Under the pieces are notes generated by a model. The model saw only the letters and a list, made by a program, of their open reading frames with translations. It did no database searches and was not told the origin of the DNA. Shown here piece after piece: positions 19,886 through 28,791 of a DNA stretch of 64,000 nucleotides (position 1 is its first letter; the number at the start of each line of letters is the position of its first letter). The stretch lies in assembly GCF_001553685.1 (NCBI RefSeq), contig NZ_CP014264.1, forward strand, positions 380,001 through 444,000. Reading direction: 5' to 3'. The DNA is from Streptococcus sp. oral taxon 431 (GTDB lineage Bacteria > Bacillota > Bacilli > Lactobacillales > Streptococcaceae). The position numbers and the translations under genes were made by a program.

Positions 19886-20803
19886 ATGAATAGCAAAGCG
19901 AAGCAGGTTTCTGTTTGGGAACGGATTAAGAAACAAAAACTCTTGTTATTGATGACCGTCCCTGGTTTGGTTTTGACTTTTATCTTTAAGTACATTCCCA
20001 TGTACGGAGTTTTGATCGCCTTTAAAGATTACAATCCTCTAAAAGGAATAATGGGAAGTGACTGGGTAGGATTTTCTGAGTTTACAAAATTCTTGTCTTC
20101 ACCCAACTTTGGAATCTTGTTAGCCAATACTCTTAAATTGAGTGTTTATGGCTTGCTTCTTGGTTTTTTGCCACCGGTTATTTTAGCGATTATGCTCAAC
20201 CAACTCTTGAGTGAAAAAGCTAAAAAACGGATTCAGCTTATTTTATACGCACCTAACTTTATTTCTGTCGTTGTTATTGTTGGTATGATTTTCCTCTTCT
20301 TCTCAGTTGGAGGGCCAATCAATAGTTTTCTTTCCATGTTTGGGATCAAAGCTGATTTCCTAACAAACCCTGACTACTTCAGACCCCTCTATATCTTTAG
20401 TGGGATCTGGCAAGGAATGGGTTGGGCATCAACACTTTACACAGCGACCTTGGTTAACGTTGATCCAGCCTTAATCGAAGCAGCAAGACTAGATGGTGCC
20501 AATATTTTCCAACGAATCTGGCATATTGACCTTCCTGCTTTGAAGCCCATCATGGTTATCCAGTTTGTCTTGGCCGCAGGTGGGATTATGAATGTCGGTT
20601 ATGAGAAAGCCTTCTTGATGCAGACATCACTAAACTTACCAACATCTGAAATTATCTCAACTTATGTTTATAAAGTGGGTCTTGTGTCAGGTGACTATTC
20701 TTACTCAACAGCCGTCGGTTTATTTAACGCAGTTATTAACGTTGTCTTGCTCGTTGCAGTCAACCAAGTTGTTAAACGCATGAATAATGGCGAAGGTATT
20801 TAA
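19886..20803 (+). CDS. susT1: Sucrose ABC transporter permease SusT1 (LplB-like)
   Basis: 305 residues with six hydrophobic segments and the cytoplasmic EAA loop LIEAARLDGANIFQRIWHIDLPALKP near 200-225. This is an LplB-type carbohydrate permease of the MalF class. The ATG at 19886 follows AAGGAGG; upstream in-frame codons overlap operator O2 and are not coding. No ATPase gene lies in the operon, so it must share a general one such as MsmK encoded elsewhere (known for pneumococcal sugar transporters). SusT2 follows 10 bases after its stop. Confidence 0.9.
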   Translation: MNSKAKQVSVWERIKKQKLLLLMTVPGLVLTFIFKYIPMYGVLIAFKDYNPLKGIMGSDWVGFSEFTKFLSSPNFGILLANTLKLSVYGLLLGFLPPVILAIMLNQLLSEKAKKRIQLILYAPNFISVVVIVGMIFLFFSVGGPINSFLSMFGIKADFLTNPDYFRPLYIFSGIWQGMGWASTLYTATLVNVDPALIEAARLDGANIFQRIWHIDLPALKPIMVIQFVLAAGGIMNVGYEKAFLMQTSLNLPTSEIISTYVYKVGLVSGDYSYSTAVGLFNAVINVVLLVAVNQVVKRMNNGEGI

Positions 20804-20813
20804 GGAGGAAAAC

Positions 20814-21704
20814 ATGAAAAATTCAATCATGGATACAAAATTTGATAAACGAATCTTGCTTTTGAATAAAATCATTATCGTCTTTATCGTTTTGATTACT
20901 TTGCTTCCTTTACTTTATATCGTCGTAGCATCCTTCATGGATCCTAAGGTCTTAGTTAGTAGAGGGATTAGTTTTAATCCTGCTGACTGGACAGTAGAAG
21001 GATACCAGCGTGTATTCAGCGACCAGTCCATTCTTAGAGGTTTTATCAACTCTCTACTATACTCATTTGGCTTTGCGGCTTTAACAGTTTTGATCTCAGT
21101 CTTTACAGCCTATCCCTTATCTAAGAAAGATTTGGTTGGACGTCGTTGGATTAACTACTTCTTGATTGTAACCATGTTCTTTGGTGGTGGTCTAGTTCCT
21201 ACTTACTTGTTGATTAAAGATCTGGGTATGCTCAACACTCCTTGGGCTATCATTGTTCCAGGTGCAGTCAATGTTTGGAATATCATTCTTGCCAGAGCCT
21301 ACTTCCAAGGATTGCCTGAAGAATTGGTAGAAGCAGCCGTCATTGATGGTGCAAATGATTTACAGATTTTCTTCAAAATCATGCTTCCTCTTGCAAAACC
21401 AATTATGTTCGTTCTCTTCCTCTATGCTTTTGTCGGTCAGTGGAACTCATACTTCGATGCAATGATTTATATCAAAGATCCAAACTTGGAACCATTGCAA
21501 CTTGTTCTTCGTAAAATTCTCATTCAGAGTCAGCCTGGTCAAGATATGATTGGAGCGCAAGCAGCTATGAATGAAATGAAACGTTTAGCTGAATTGATCA
21601 AATACGCAACCATTGTCATTTCAAGCTTGCCATTGATTGTTATGTATCCATTCTTCCAAAAATACTTTGATAAAGGTATTATGGCGGGATCACTTAAAGG
21701 TTAA
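20814..21704 (+). CDS. susT2: Sucrose ABC transporter permease SusT2 (MalG-like)
   Basis: 296 residues with six hydrophobic segments and the EAA loop EELVEAAVIDGANDLQIFFKIMLPLAKP. MalG/LplC-type permease that pairs with SusT1 to form the membrane channel. AAGGAGG stands just before the ATG at 20814. The C-terminus, YPFFQKYFDKGIMAGSLKG, is the characteristic ending for this class. Third gene of the sus locus. Confidence 0.9.
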   Translation: MKNSIMDTKFDKRILLLNKIIIVFIVLITLLPLLYIVVASFMDPKVLVSRGISFNPADWTVEGYQRVFSDQSILRGFINSLLYSFGFAALTVLISVFTAYPLSKKDLVGRRWINYFLIVTMFFGGGLVPTYLLIKDLGMLNTPWAIIVPGAVNVWNIILARAYFQGLPEELVEAAVIDGANDLQIFFKIMLPLAKPIMFVLFLYAFVGQWNSYFDAMIYIKDPNLEPLQLVLRKILIQSQPGQDMIGAQAAMNEMKRLAELIKYATIVISSLPLIVMYPFFQKYFDKGIMAGSLKG

Positions 21705-21735
21705 TATAATAGAAAAAAATATAAGGAGTTTTCTC

Positions 21736-23352
21736 ATGAAATTCAAAACATTCACAAAATCAGCAGTTTTGTTGACAGCTAGTTTAGCAGTACTTGCAGC
21801 CTGCGGCTCAAAAAATACAGCTTCTAGTCCAGACTATAAATTGGAAGGAGTAACCTTCCCACTCAAAGAAACGAAAACCTTGAAGTTTATGACAGCTAGT
21901 TCACCTCTAGCACCAAAAGACCCGAATGAAAAATTAATTTTGCAACGTTTGGAGAAGGAAACAGGAGTTCATATTGACTGGACCAACTACCAATCAGATT
22001 TTGCTGAAAAGAGAAATCTAGACATCTCAAGTGGTGACCTTCCAGATGCCATCCATAATGACGGTGCTTCAGATGTAGACTTGATGAACTGGGCTAAGAA
22101 AGGTGTAATCATTCCAGTTGAAGACTTGATTGATAAATATATGCCAAATCTCAAGAAAGTTCTTGAGGAAAAACCTGAATACAAGGCCATGATGACAGCA
22201 CCAGACGGACACATCTATTCATTCCCATGGATTGAGGAGCTTGGAGAAGGCAAAGAATCTATCCATAGTGTCAATGATATGGCTTGGATTAACAAAGAAT
22301 GGCTTAATAAACTTGGCCTTGAAATGCCAAAAACAACAGATGATTTGATCAAAGTTTTAGAAGCATTTAAAACTCAAGATCCAAATGGAAATGGTCAAGC
22401 AGACGAAATTCCATTTACTTTCATCGGCGGTAACGGAAACGAAGACTTCAAATTCCTCTTTGGAGCATTTGGTGTTGGGGATAACGATGATCACTTAGTA
22501 GTTGGAAACGATGGTAAAGTTGACTTTACAGCAGATAACGACGACTATAAAGAAGGTGTGAAATTCATCCGTCAATTGCAAGAAAAAGGCTTGATCGATA
22601 AGGAAGCTTTCGAACACGATTGGAATACCTATATTGCCAAAGGTCATGATCAAAAATACGGTGTTTACTTCACATGGGACAAGAACAATGTCACAGGAAG
22701 CAACGAAAACTATGATGTCTTACCTGTCCTTGCTGGTCCAAGTGGACAAAAACACGTAACTCGTACAAATGGTTTGGGATTTGCGCGTGATAAGATGGTT
22801 ATCACTAGCGTCAACAAAAACCTTGAGTTGACAGCTAAATGGATTGATGCCCAATACGCACCTCTTCAATCTGTCCAAAACAACTGGGGAACTTATGGAG
22901 ATGACAAGCAACAAAATATCTTTGAATTTGACCAAGCAACTAATAGCCTCAAACACTTGCCACTAAACGGAACAGCACCAGCAGAACTTCGTCAAAAAAC
23001 TGAAGTTGGTGGACCACTTGCTATCTTGGACTCTTACTATGGTAAAGTGACAACTATGCCAGACGATGCCAAATGGCGTTTGGACCTTATTAAAGAATAC
23101 TATGTTCCTTATATGAGTAATGACAACAACTATCCAAGAGTCTTTATGACTGAGGAAGATTTGGATAAGATTGCCCACATTGAAGCAGATATGAATGACT
23201 ATATCTACCGCAAACGTGCAGAATGGATTGTCAACGGCAATATTGATGCTGAGTGGGATGATTATAAGAAAGAACTTGAGAAATACGGACTTTCTGACTA
23301 TCTCGCTATCAAACAAAAATACTATGATCAATATCAAGCAAACAAGAAATAG
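21736..23352 (+). CDS. susX: Sucrose-binding lipoprotein SusX
   Basis: 538 residues. Lipoprotein signal with lipobox LAAC, cysteine at residue 23. The rest is a large extracellular solute-binding domain (family 1, LplA-like), with DLPDAIHNDGASD, WINKEWLNKLGLEMPKTTDDL and PNGNGQADEIPFTF, an EF-hand-like calcium loop. It captures the sugar outside the cell and delivers it to SusT1/T2. The ATG at 21736 follows AAGGAG; upstream codons belong to the intergenic region. Confidence 0.92.
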   Translation: MKFKTFTKSAVLLTASLAVLAACGSKNTASSPDYKLEGVTFPLKETKTLKFMTASSPLAPKDPNEKLILQRLEKETGVHIDWTNYQSDFAEKRNLDISSGDLPDAIHNDGASDVDLMNWAKKGVIIPVEDLIDKYMPNLKKVLEEKPEYKAMMTAPDGHIYSFPWIEELGEGKESIHSVNDMAWINKEWLNKLGLEMPKTTDDLIKVLEAFKTQDPNGNGQADEIPFTFIGGNGNEDFKFLFGAFGVGDNDDHLVVGNDGKVDFTADNDDYKEGVKFIRQLQEKGLIDKEAFEHDWNTYIAKGHDQKYGVYFTWDKNNVTGSNENYDVLPVLAGPSGQKHVTRTNGLGFARDKMVITSVNKNLELTAKWIDAQYAPLQSVQNNWGTYGDDKQQNIFEFDQATNSLKHLPLNGTAPAELRQKTEVGGPLAILDSYYGKVTTMPDDAKWRLDLIKEYYVPYMSNDNNYPRVFMTEEDLDKIAHIEADMNDYIYRKRAEWIVNGNIDAEWDDYKKELEKYGLSDYLAIKQKYYDQYQANKK

Positions 23353-23361
23353 AGGTTGATT

Positions 23362-24681
23362 ATGGGAGATAAAAAATACACAGTAGAGAGGGCCAATCGC
23401 TATATAGAAGAAAATAAGCATCTGGTTAATACTCAATATAAACCTGAGGACCACTTCTCTGCTGAGATTGGCTGGATTAATGATCCAAATGGATTCGTCT
23501 ATTTTCGTGGAGAATACCATCTCTTTTATCAGTTTTATCCTTATGATAGCGTTTGGGGGCCAATGCACTGGGGCCATGCTAAAAGTAAGGACTTGGTGAC
23601 TTGGGAGCACTTGCCAGTGGCACTTGCTCCTGACCAAGACTACGACCGCAATGGTTGCTTCTCAGGGTCAGCTATCGTCAAAGACGATCGCCTCTGGCTC
23701 ATGTATACTGGACATATCGAAGAAGAATCCGGTGTCCGTCAAGTGCAAAATATGGCATTTTCAGACGACGGGATTCACTTTGAAAAGATTTCCCAAAATC
23801 CAGTTGCGACAGGTGCAGACTTGCCAGATGAGCTAATCGCTGCTGATTTCCGCGATCCAAAACTCTTTGAAAAAGATGGACGCTATTATTCGGTAGTTGC
23901 TGCCAAACACAAAGATAATGTGGGCTGTGTCGTTCTACTAGGGTCCGATAACCTAGTAGAGTGGCAGTTCGAATCCATCTTTTTAAAAGGGGTAGAACAC
24001 CAAGGCTTTATGTGGGAATGTCCAGACTACTTTGAGTTAGATGGAAAAGACTGCATCATTATGTCACCAATGCGTTATCAACGTGAGGGTGATTCTTACC
24101 ACAATATCAATTCCTCTGTATTGGTTACAGGTCAGGTAGACTGGGAAGCTAAACAGTTCATTCCAGAAACAGTAGAAGAAATCGACCATGGCCAGGACTT
24201 CTATGCGCCTCAAACATTGTTGGATGGCCAAAATCGTCGTATCATGATTGCTTGGATGCAGATGTGGGGGCGTACACTTCCAACTCATGACCAAGATCAT
24301 AAGTGGGCTGGTGTCATGACCTTACCTCGTGTACTTCGATTGAAGGATGGGAAGTTATTCCAAACTCCTATCAAGCAAGGGGGCCATCACATTCAAATTG
24401 ATGGTGATCAGCGTTACCGTTTGGGAAGCGATACAGATTATCTAGAGTTTGGTTATGATAGCACAGCCAAGCAAGTCTATATTGATCGTAGTCATCTGGC
24501 TCAGAAAATCCTCGGTGAAGAAGAACAGGATACGAGCCACCGCTATGTAGATGTAGAAGCTAAAGAATTGGAAGTTTTTGTAGATAAAAATTCCATCGAG
24601 ATTTTTGTCAATCAAGGTGAAGCAAGCATGACGGCAACTTATTACTTAACAGTGCCAGCTGAGCTATCACGAATTGATTAA
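23362..24681 (+). CDS. susH: GH32 sucrose-6-phosphate hydrolase / beta-fructosidase SusH
   Basis: Splits sucrose (or its phosphate) into fructose and a glucose unit in the cytoplasm; no signal peptide. 439 residues, a short GH32 enzyme. The nucleophile is D41 in WINDPNG (38-44), the transition-state stabiliser D165 in FRDP (163-166), and the acid/base E219 in WECPD (218-222). The C-terminal beta-sandwich is compact and ends VDKNSIEIFVNQGE. Start at 23362 after AGAGG. Last gene of the operon; because the partner is an ABC importer, unphosphorylated sucrose is the likely substrate. Confidence 0.93.
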   Translation: MGDKKYTVERANRYIEENKHLVNTQYKPEDHFSAEIGWINDPNGFVYFRGEYHLFYQFYPYDSVWGPMHWGHAKSKDLVTWEHLPVALAPDQDYDRNGCFSGSAIVKDDRLWLMYTGHIEEESGVRQVQNMAFSDDGIHFEKISQNPVATGADLPDELIAADFRDPKLFEKDGRYYSVVAAKHKDNVGCVVLLGSDNLVEWQFESIFLKGVEHQGFMWECPDYFELDGKDCIIMSPMRYQREGDSYHNINSSVLVTGQVDWEAKQFIPETVEEIDHGQDFYAPQTLLDGQNRRIMIAWMQMWGRTLPTHDQDHKWAGVMTLPRVLRLKDGKLFQTPIKQGGHHIQIDGDQRYRLGSDTDYLEFGYDSTAKQVYIDRSHLAQKILGEEEQDTSHRYVDVEAKELEVFVDKNSIEIFVNQGEASMTATYYLTVPAELSRID

Positions 24682-24687
24682 AAAATA

Positions 24688-24839
24688 ATACTCTTCGAAA
24701 ATCTCTTCAAACTACGTCAGCTTCACCTTGCCGTAGATATAGGTAACTGACTTCGTCAGTCTTATCCACAACCTCAAAACAGTGTTTTGAGCAACCTGCG
24801 ACTAGCTTCCTAGTTTGCTCTTTGATTTTCATTGAGTAT
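24688..24839 (+). repeat. BOX element (boxA-boxB-boxC), 152 bp
   Basis: Begins ATACTCTTCGAAAATC and ends GATTTTCATTGAGTAT, which are inverted repeats of each other. The boxA part (to about 24740) reads, on the minus strand, CTACGGCAAGGTGAAGCTGA, close to the classic BOX-PCR primer. Then a boxB-like ACTGACTTCGTCAGT palindrome and boxC. Lies in the 3' region of the sus operon. Confidence 0.85.
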
Positions 24840-24857
24840 AAGTTATTTCTCTTAAAG

Positions 24858-24898
24858 AAAAAGTTCTCTTTCTAGCAAAATGGAAAGAGAACTTTTTT
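24858..24898. terminator. Bidirectional terminator between sus operon and the SDR gene
   Basis: AAAGTTCTCTTTC pairs with GAAAGAGAACTTT, with A- and T-runs outside. Confidence 0.85.
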
Positions 24899-25777
24899 CT
24901 AATTAAGCAGATCATATTTCTGTTTAAACAATTCAATTTTATCATTACAGTAATTGATTAAATCTCGAGCTTTTTCAATTGTATAGCCTTTTTCAGATAC
25001 CGACTTCACTTTCTTTTCATCAAAATAGAAGCCAGTAAAGCCCCTGACTTCCTCTGATAAGGTGAGATAATAGCCTGTTTCAATCCCCTGATCTAAATCT
25101 TTCGAGAGAGACTTCATCAGGCGTCCGAAGAGAGACTTTTTCGTCTTTTCATCACTGGAATCATTCCCCAAGTTGGTTGAAATCAAGTCAGGATGGTAAG
25201 AATTGATGGTGATGTTTGAACCTTTTAAAAAGAAATCTCTTGCTAGATAGCGTGTCATCCAAATGGTATAGAGTTTGGAATTATTATAGGCCAATCCTGG
25301 ATTGTATTCTTTCTCAAATCCAAAGTCCAAATCCTTGACCTTGGCAAAATGATGCATATAGGAAGAAGTATTAATGACACGGCTGTCAGCCGATTTTTCT
25401 AACAAGGGGCTTAGCTCAGTTGTTAACAGATAGGGAACGAGAACGAATAACATAAAAGTCAACTCGACATTTTTAGCACTCGCTTTTCGTTCTTTTCCTG
25501 CATACAGGCCTGCATTGTTAAACAAGACATCGATCCTTTGAAAGTCTCGCTTGATTTCCCCTACAAATCGATAAACATCGTCTAATTTTGAAAAATCTGC
25601 CAAGTAGCTCGAAACTCTGCCTCTCAAGGAAACGGCCCGAACCTCTTGAAGCGCCAGCTCAAGTTTTTGAGGATTGCGACCATGGAGGATGACCTGATGG
25701 CCTTCACTGGCTAATTTCTTTGCCAAATGTTTACCGATACCGTCAGTAGCACCTGTAATCAGAATCGTTTTGACCAT
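24899..25777 (-). CDS. Short-chain dehydrogenase/reductase (SDR)
   Basis: 292 residues. Rossmann motif TGATDGIG at about 9-16, NNAG at about 90, and an active-site Tyr-x-x-x-Lys, YNNSK, with an upstream SSY. It resembles retinol-dehydrogenase-like SDRs; substrate unknown. The start at 25777 follows GGAGG, and the ATG is one base after the upstream stop, so it is tightly coupled. Third gene of an operon with an MDR reductase and an alpha/beta hydrolase, apparently under the Rrf2 regulator. Confidence 0.85.
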   Translation of the reverse strand: MVKTILITGATDGIGKHLAKKLASEGHQVILHGRNPQKLELALQEVRAVSLRGRVSSYLADFSKLDDVYRFVGEIKRDFQRIDVLFNNAGLYAGKERKASAKNVELTFMLFVLVPYLLTTELSPLLEKSADSRVINTSSYMHHFAKVKDLDFGFEKEYNPGLAYNNSKLYTIWMTRYLARDFFLKGSNITINSYHPDLISTNLGNDSSDEKTKKSLFGRLMKSLSKDLDQGIETGYYLTLSEEVRGFTGFYFDEKKVKSVSEKGYTIEKARDLINYCNDKIELFKQKYDLLN

Positions 25778-25778
25778 A

Positions 25779-26615
25779 TTAGTCCTCCAAGAAAGCAATG
25801 AGTTCTTTTGAAAACTCCTCTGCATATTGGAAGATCGAACCGTGACCAGCATTTGGATAGATGATCAGCTTACTATCTTTTATTTTCTCATGCATATCAT
25901 AAGAATTTTCTGTTGGAACCTGCATATCCTTGTCCCCGTTGACGATTAAGGTTGGTTGGGTGATAAATCTTAGGTCGTCTTGAGAATCTTTCCCCCAACG
26001 TTTAATGGCTTTGAGTTGAGTCAAGAAACCAGGCACACTCATGTCTTTGTCCGCAAATTCCTTGGTTCGCATTCCCATTCGTCCGAGAACTTTCAAAGCT
26101 TCGATTTTTCCTTGTTCATCATGGTTATAGAAGATATAGCGTTTAGGATCGATGCGCTCGAGTCCAGCTTTAAACATATAGTTAAATGTTTTCCCTGTGA
26201 CCTTATCAATCTCTTTTCCACCTCGAGGTCCTGTTCCTGCTATAATGAGACGATTGACCAAATCAGGCTTGATTCGGACCATTTCTTGGGCAATCATCCC
26301 TCCCATAGAAAGACCTAGGAGATTGATTTTATCGTAACCAAGGGATTGAATAAAGGCAATCGTCTGCTCAGCCATTCCAGAAATGGTTGGGGCCACTTTT
26401 CCTTGACTGGCTCCCACACCAGGAAGGTCGACCACAATCACATGGTGCTTTTCAGCAATCAAGTCCAAAAGTTTTGGATCCCAGTTGTCGAGGGTTGCTG
26501 CCAAGTGGACCAGCATCAGAAGAGGTAGTTTTGATTTGCCTTTGCTGAGTTCGCGATAGGCAATTTTGTTCCCTTCAACAGTGATGTATTGATTTTTAGT
26601 TGTAAGATATGACAT
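25779..26615 (-). CDS. Alpha/beta hydrolase
   Basis: 278 residues. Oxyanion-side LVHLAATLDNWDP replaces the common HGxxG, the nucleophile elbow is GLSMGG (serine nucleophile) and the late histidine is in NAGHGS, with the acid in NGDKDMQVP. The Leu-Val-His-Leu variant at the oxyanion loop is noticeable. Start at 26615 after AAGGAA; 13 bases follow the upstream stop. Substrate unknown; the neighbours suggest detoxification of reactive carbonyl compounds or quinones (inference). Confidence 0.87.
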   Translation of the reverse strand: MSYLTTKNQYITVEGNKIAYRELSKGKSKLPLLMLVHLAATLDNWDPKLLDLIAEKHHVIVVDLPGVGASQGKVAPTISGMAEQTIAFIQSLGYDKINLLGLSMGGMIAQEMVRIKPDLVNRLIIAGTGPRGGKEIDKVTGKTFNYMFKAGLERIDPKRYIFYNHDEQGKIEALKVLGRMGMRTKEFADKDMSVPGFLTQLKAIKRWGKDSQDDLRFITQPTLIVNGDKDMQVPTENSYDMHEKIKDSKLIIYPNAGHGSIFQYAEEFSKELIAFLED

Positions 26616-26628
26616 TGTCTTTTCCTTT

Positions 26629-27633
26629 TTATTTCTTAAAGCTGAGGACAGTTTTTCCACGTGAGCGACCATTAGCGACCTTGTCTAAGGCGCTATTCAC
26701 TTCTTCAAATGGATAGACTGTATCGATAGATGGCTTGATTTCTAATTTGCTAAAGAGGTCAGCTACCTCTTGTAATTGAGCACCATTGCTTTCCACAAAG
26801 ATAAAATGGTAGTGAACGCCGTATTTGTCAGCCATCTTATCAAATTTGCGACCAGCTAAGCCAAGAATCATCTGTTTCCATTTTGGCAGGTTCATGCGTT
26901 TGGCAAAGTCACCATTTGGCATAGCACGGAGGGAAACAAGCTGACCACCTTTTTTCATGATAGACATTTGTTTTTCAGTCTCAGCGCCACCAAGGGTATC
27001 GAGGACATAATCAACCTGGCTAACAGTTTTTGTATAATCCTCTGTTTTATAATCGATAAAGCGGTCTGCTCCTAGGTTCAATACACGCTCAGCGCTATCT
27101 CCAGCCCCATTGGTAATGACCTTCAAACCTTTAGCCTTAGCAATCGGAATGGCCATACCGCCGACACCGCCTGTACCACCAGAGATAAAGATGGTTTTGC
27201 CAGCTTGAGCCCCCATGAGTTCTAAGGCTTGCATAATGGTTAAGGCAGTCAAAGGAACAGCAGCGGCTTCCTCGTCAGACAGATAGTCTGGAACCTTGGC
27301 TAGAGCCTGACTATCGACAGCTACGTATTCTGCAAAGGCACCAATATGATTAAGTGGTAAACGCCCAAAAACTCGGTCTCCGACTTTGAGATTTTTGACT
27401 TGTCTACCTGTCTCTTCAATGATACCGACCACTTCATTTCCAGCAGTTTGTGGAAGTTTGTAAGGGACGATCACCTTTACTTCACCACGGGAAATCATGT
27501 TATCCAGAGGATTAACACCAGCTGCGGTGACTTTGACCAAAACTTCTTTGTCTGTGATGCTTGGTTTTGCGATTTCTGTGATGTTTAGTGTGATATTGTT
27601 TTTGTTATAAGTAGTATGTTGTGCGACTTTCAT
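26629..27633 (-). CDS. MDR-family NADP-dependent alcohol dehydrogenase / quinone reductase
   Basis: 334 residues. GroES-like N-terminal domain (GVNPLDNMISRGEVK, AGNEVVGII) and a Rossmann fold with the GGTGGVGGMAI nucleotide motif. No catalytic or structural zinc cysteines are visible, pointing to a quinone-oxidoreductase-type enzyme rather than a zinc alcohol dehydrogenase. First gene of a three-gene operon. A palindrome at 27657-27677 just upstream probably binds the Rrf2 protein encoded next. Confidence 0.88.
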   Translation of the reverse strand: MKVAQHTTYNKNNITLNITEIAKPSITDKEVLVKVTAAGVNPLDNMISRGEVKVIVPYKLPQTAGNEVVGIIEETGRQVKNLKVGDRVFGRLPLNHIGAFAEYVAVDSQALAKVPDYLSDEEAAAVPLTALTIMQALELMGAQAGKTIFISGGTGGVGGMAIPIAKAKGLKVITNGAGDSAERVLNLGADRFIDYKTEDYTKTVSQVDYVLDTLGGAETEKQMSIMKKGGQLVSLRAMPNGDFAKRMNLPKWKQMILGLAGRKFDKMADKYGVHYHFIFVESNGAQLQEVADLFSKLEIKPSIDTVYPFEEVNSALDKVANGRSRGKTVLSFKK

Positions 27634-27656
27634 TGTCTACCCTTTTCTATTTTTTG

Positions 27657-27677
27657 TTGTATCCGATAGAGATACAA
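27657..27677 (-). promoter_or_regulatory. Rrf2-type operator in front of the MDR operon
   Basis: TTGTATC-N7-GATACAA, perfect 7-bp arms, between the regulator stop and the MDR start. The left arm is shared with the site at 28162-28182. Confidence 0.6.
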
Positions 27678-27710
27678 GCATAGTCTTTTTAAAACTGATC
27701 TGCATGCAAA

Positions 27711-28142
27711 TCAGTTTCGTTTTTGTTTGGCATCTTTATAAAGATTGTTAATGACATCTTCTAAGGTTTGCTGGGCTAGTTCCTTATCAAGTTGAGCTTC
27801 AGCGCTAGCAAATAGTGGCGAAATGGCAGCTTGAATATGTTTCCCTACTGGGCAATCCGGATTGCTATTTTGGTGAACGGGAAATAAGCTGATGTGGTTG
27901 ACTTCTTGTGTGGAAAAATAAATCTCAAGTAAGGTCACTTCCTTTGGGGACTTACTGAGTTGATAGCCTGTTTTTCCTTGATGGGAAGTAATTAAGCCAG
28001 CGTTTTTCAATAAGGCAATCACCTTACGAATATAACTAGCGTTGGTTCCGACGCTCTCAGCCAGAGCTTGTGAACTTAAGGTATCCTTGCTCTCGCTAAT
28101 CATGGTTAGGATATGTAAGGCTACTGAAAATTTTGTATCCAT
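27711..28142 (-). CDS. Rrf2-family transcriptional regulator
   Basis: 143 residues. Winged helix at about 1-60 (MDTKFSVALHILTMI, then SSQALAESVGTNASYIRKVIALLKNAGLI). A single cysteine, in PDCPVGKHIQ, stands where iron-sulfur Rrf2 proteins have three, so a cluster is unlikely; it resembles YwnA-type regulators. It precedes the MDR/hydrolase/SDR operon by 77 bases, and similar 21-bp palindromes lie before both units, suggesting self-repression and repression of the operon. Confidence 0.88.
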   Translation of the reverse strand: MDTKFSVALHILTMISESKDTLSSQALAESVGTNASYIRKVIALLKNAGLITSHQGKTGYQLSKSPKEVTLLEIYFSTQEVNHISLFPVHQNSNPDCPVGKHIQAAISPLFASAEAQLDKELAQQTLEDVINNLYKDAKQKRN

Positions 28143-28161
28143 ATAAACTCCTTTGGATAAC

Positions 28162-28182
28162 TTGTATCTAATACGAGAACAA
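28162..28182 (-). promoter_or_regulatory. Rrf2-type operator in front of its own gene
   Basis: TTGTATC-N7-AGAACAA; the outer arms ACTTGT/ACAAGT are perfect if one more base is taken at each side. Same total length as the site at 27657. Confidence 0.55.
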
Positions 28183-28183
28183 G

Positions 28184-28791
28184 TATATCACAAATAAAAT
28201 GAAAAGCAAGACTTTTGTTTTAAATTTTTAAAATATTTTTGAAGAGTGTCATCAGATTAGAGATGTCTGGAAAGGCAGTTCATAAAAAATAGTGAGATAA
28301 ACTTGTTTTAAAGAAACAGCATCTCCCCTCTCTGCTTGATCAAACATATCTTAGTTTGTGCCTAGTAAACTTTGTTTAATAATCTAATTATATGTTATTT
28401 CATTCCGTTTTTTTGTTCTTTTCAAAGCGTTATGAGGACTTGAAACTTCTTTTATGATTTTTAATTAGTAAAATGTTGAACTATAGTGAGTTTTGTGTCA
28501 CAATAGATAGTATATAAATCATTAATAGAATAGAAATAATATTTTCTTACCTTTACAAGTAGTATTGGTTAGACATTTTTTCGTCTCAATTGTACTTATC
28601 TCTCAAGTTTAGCTAGTTTTTAAAAGCTCTGATTTCGACTCAATAAAACAAATTTCAGAAGTGCAAAAGACAAGATGGTGACATTGCTACAGTCAGTCGC
28701 CATGTCTTGCTGGCACAGGCTGTTTGTGCCGTCAGCTATTTACCAGTCAATTTGATCAAAGGGCTTAATTATTATTTTTGAAAGGTCTTTT
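28184..28791 (+). other. Long AT-rich non-coding stretch ending in two hairpins
   Basis: No credible gene on either strand. It is AT-rich to about 28660, then turns GC-richer. CAAGATGGTGAC (28671-28682) can pair with GTCGCCATGTCTTG (28696-28709, two bulged bases), followed at once by a second stem using GGCACA and TGTGCC (28712-28730). The hairpins end about 55 bases before the next ATG, so they may be a structured leader or the remains of a mobile repeat. Confidence 0.45.

Noticed and set aside
22963..23637. A 224-codon hydrophobic frame antisense to susX/susH.
   Set aside because: Shadow of two well-supported genes, spanning their junction.
24688..24839. First taken for a RUP repeat because of its inverted ends.
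   Set aside because: The boxA part matches the classic BOX-PCR primer region and the length fits boxA+boxB+boxC, so it is a BOX element.
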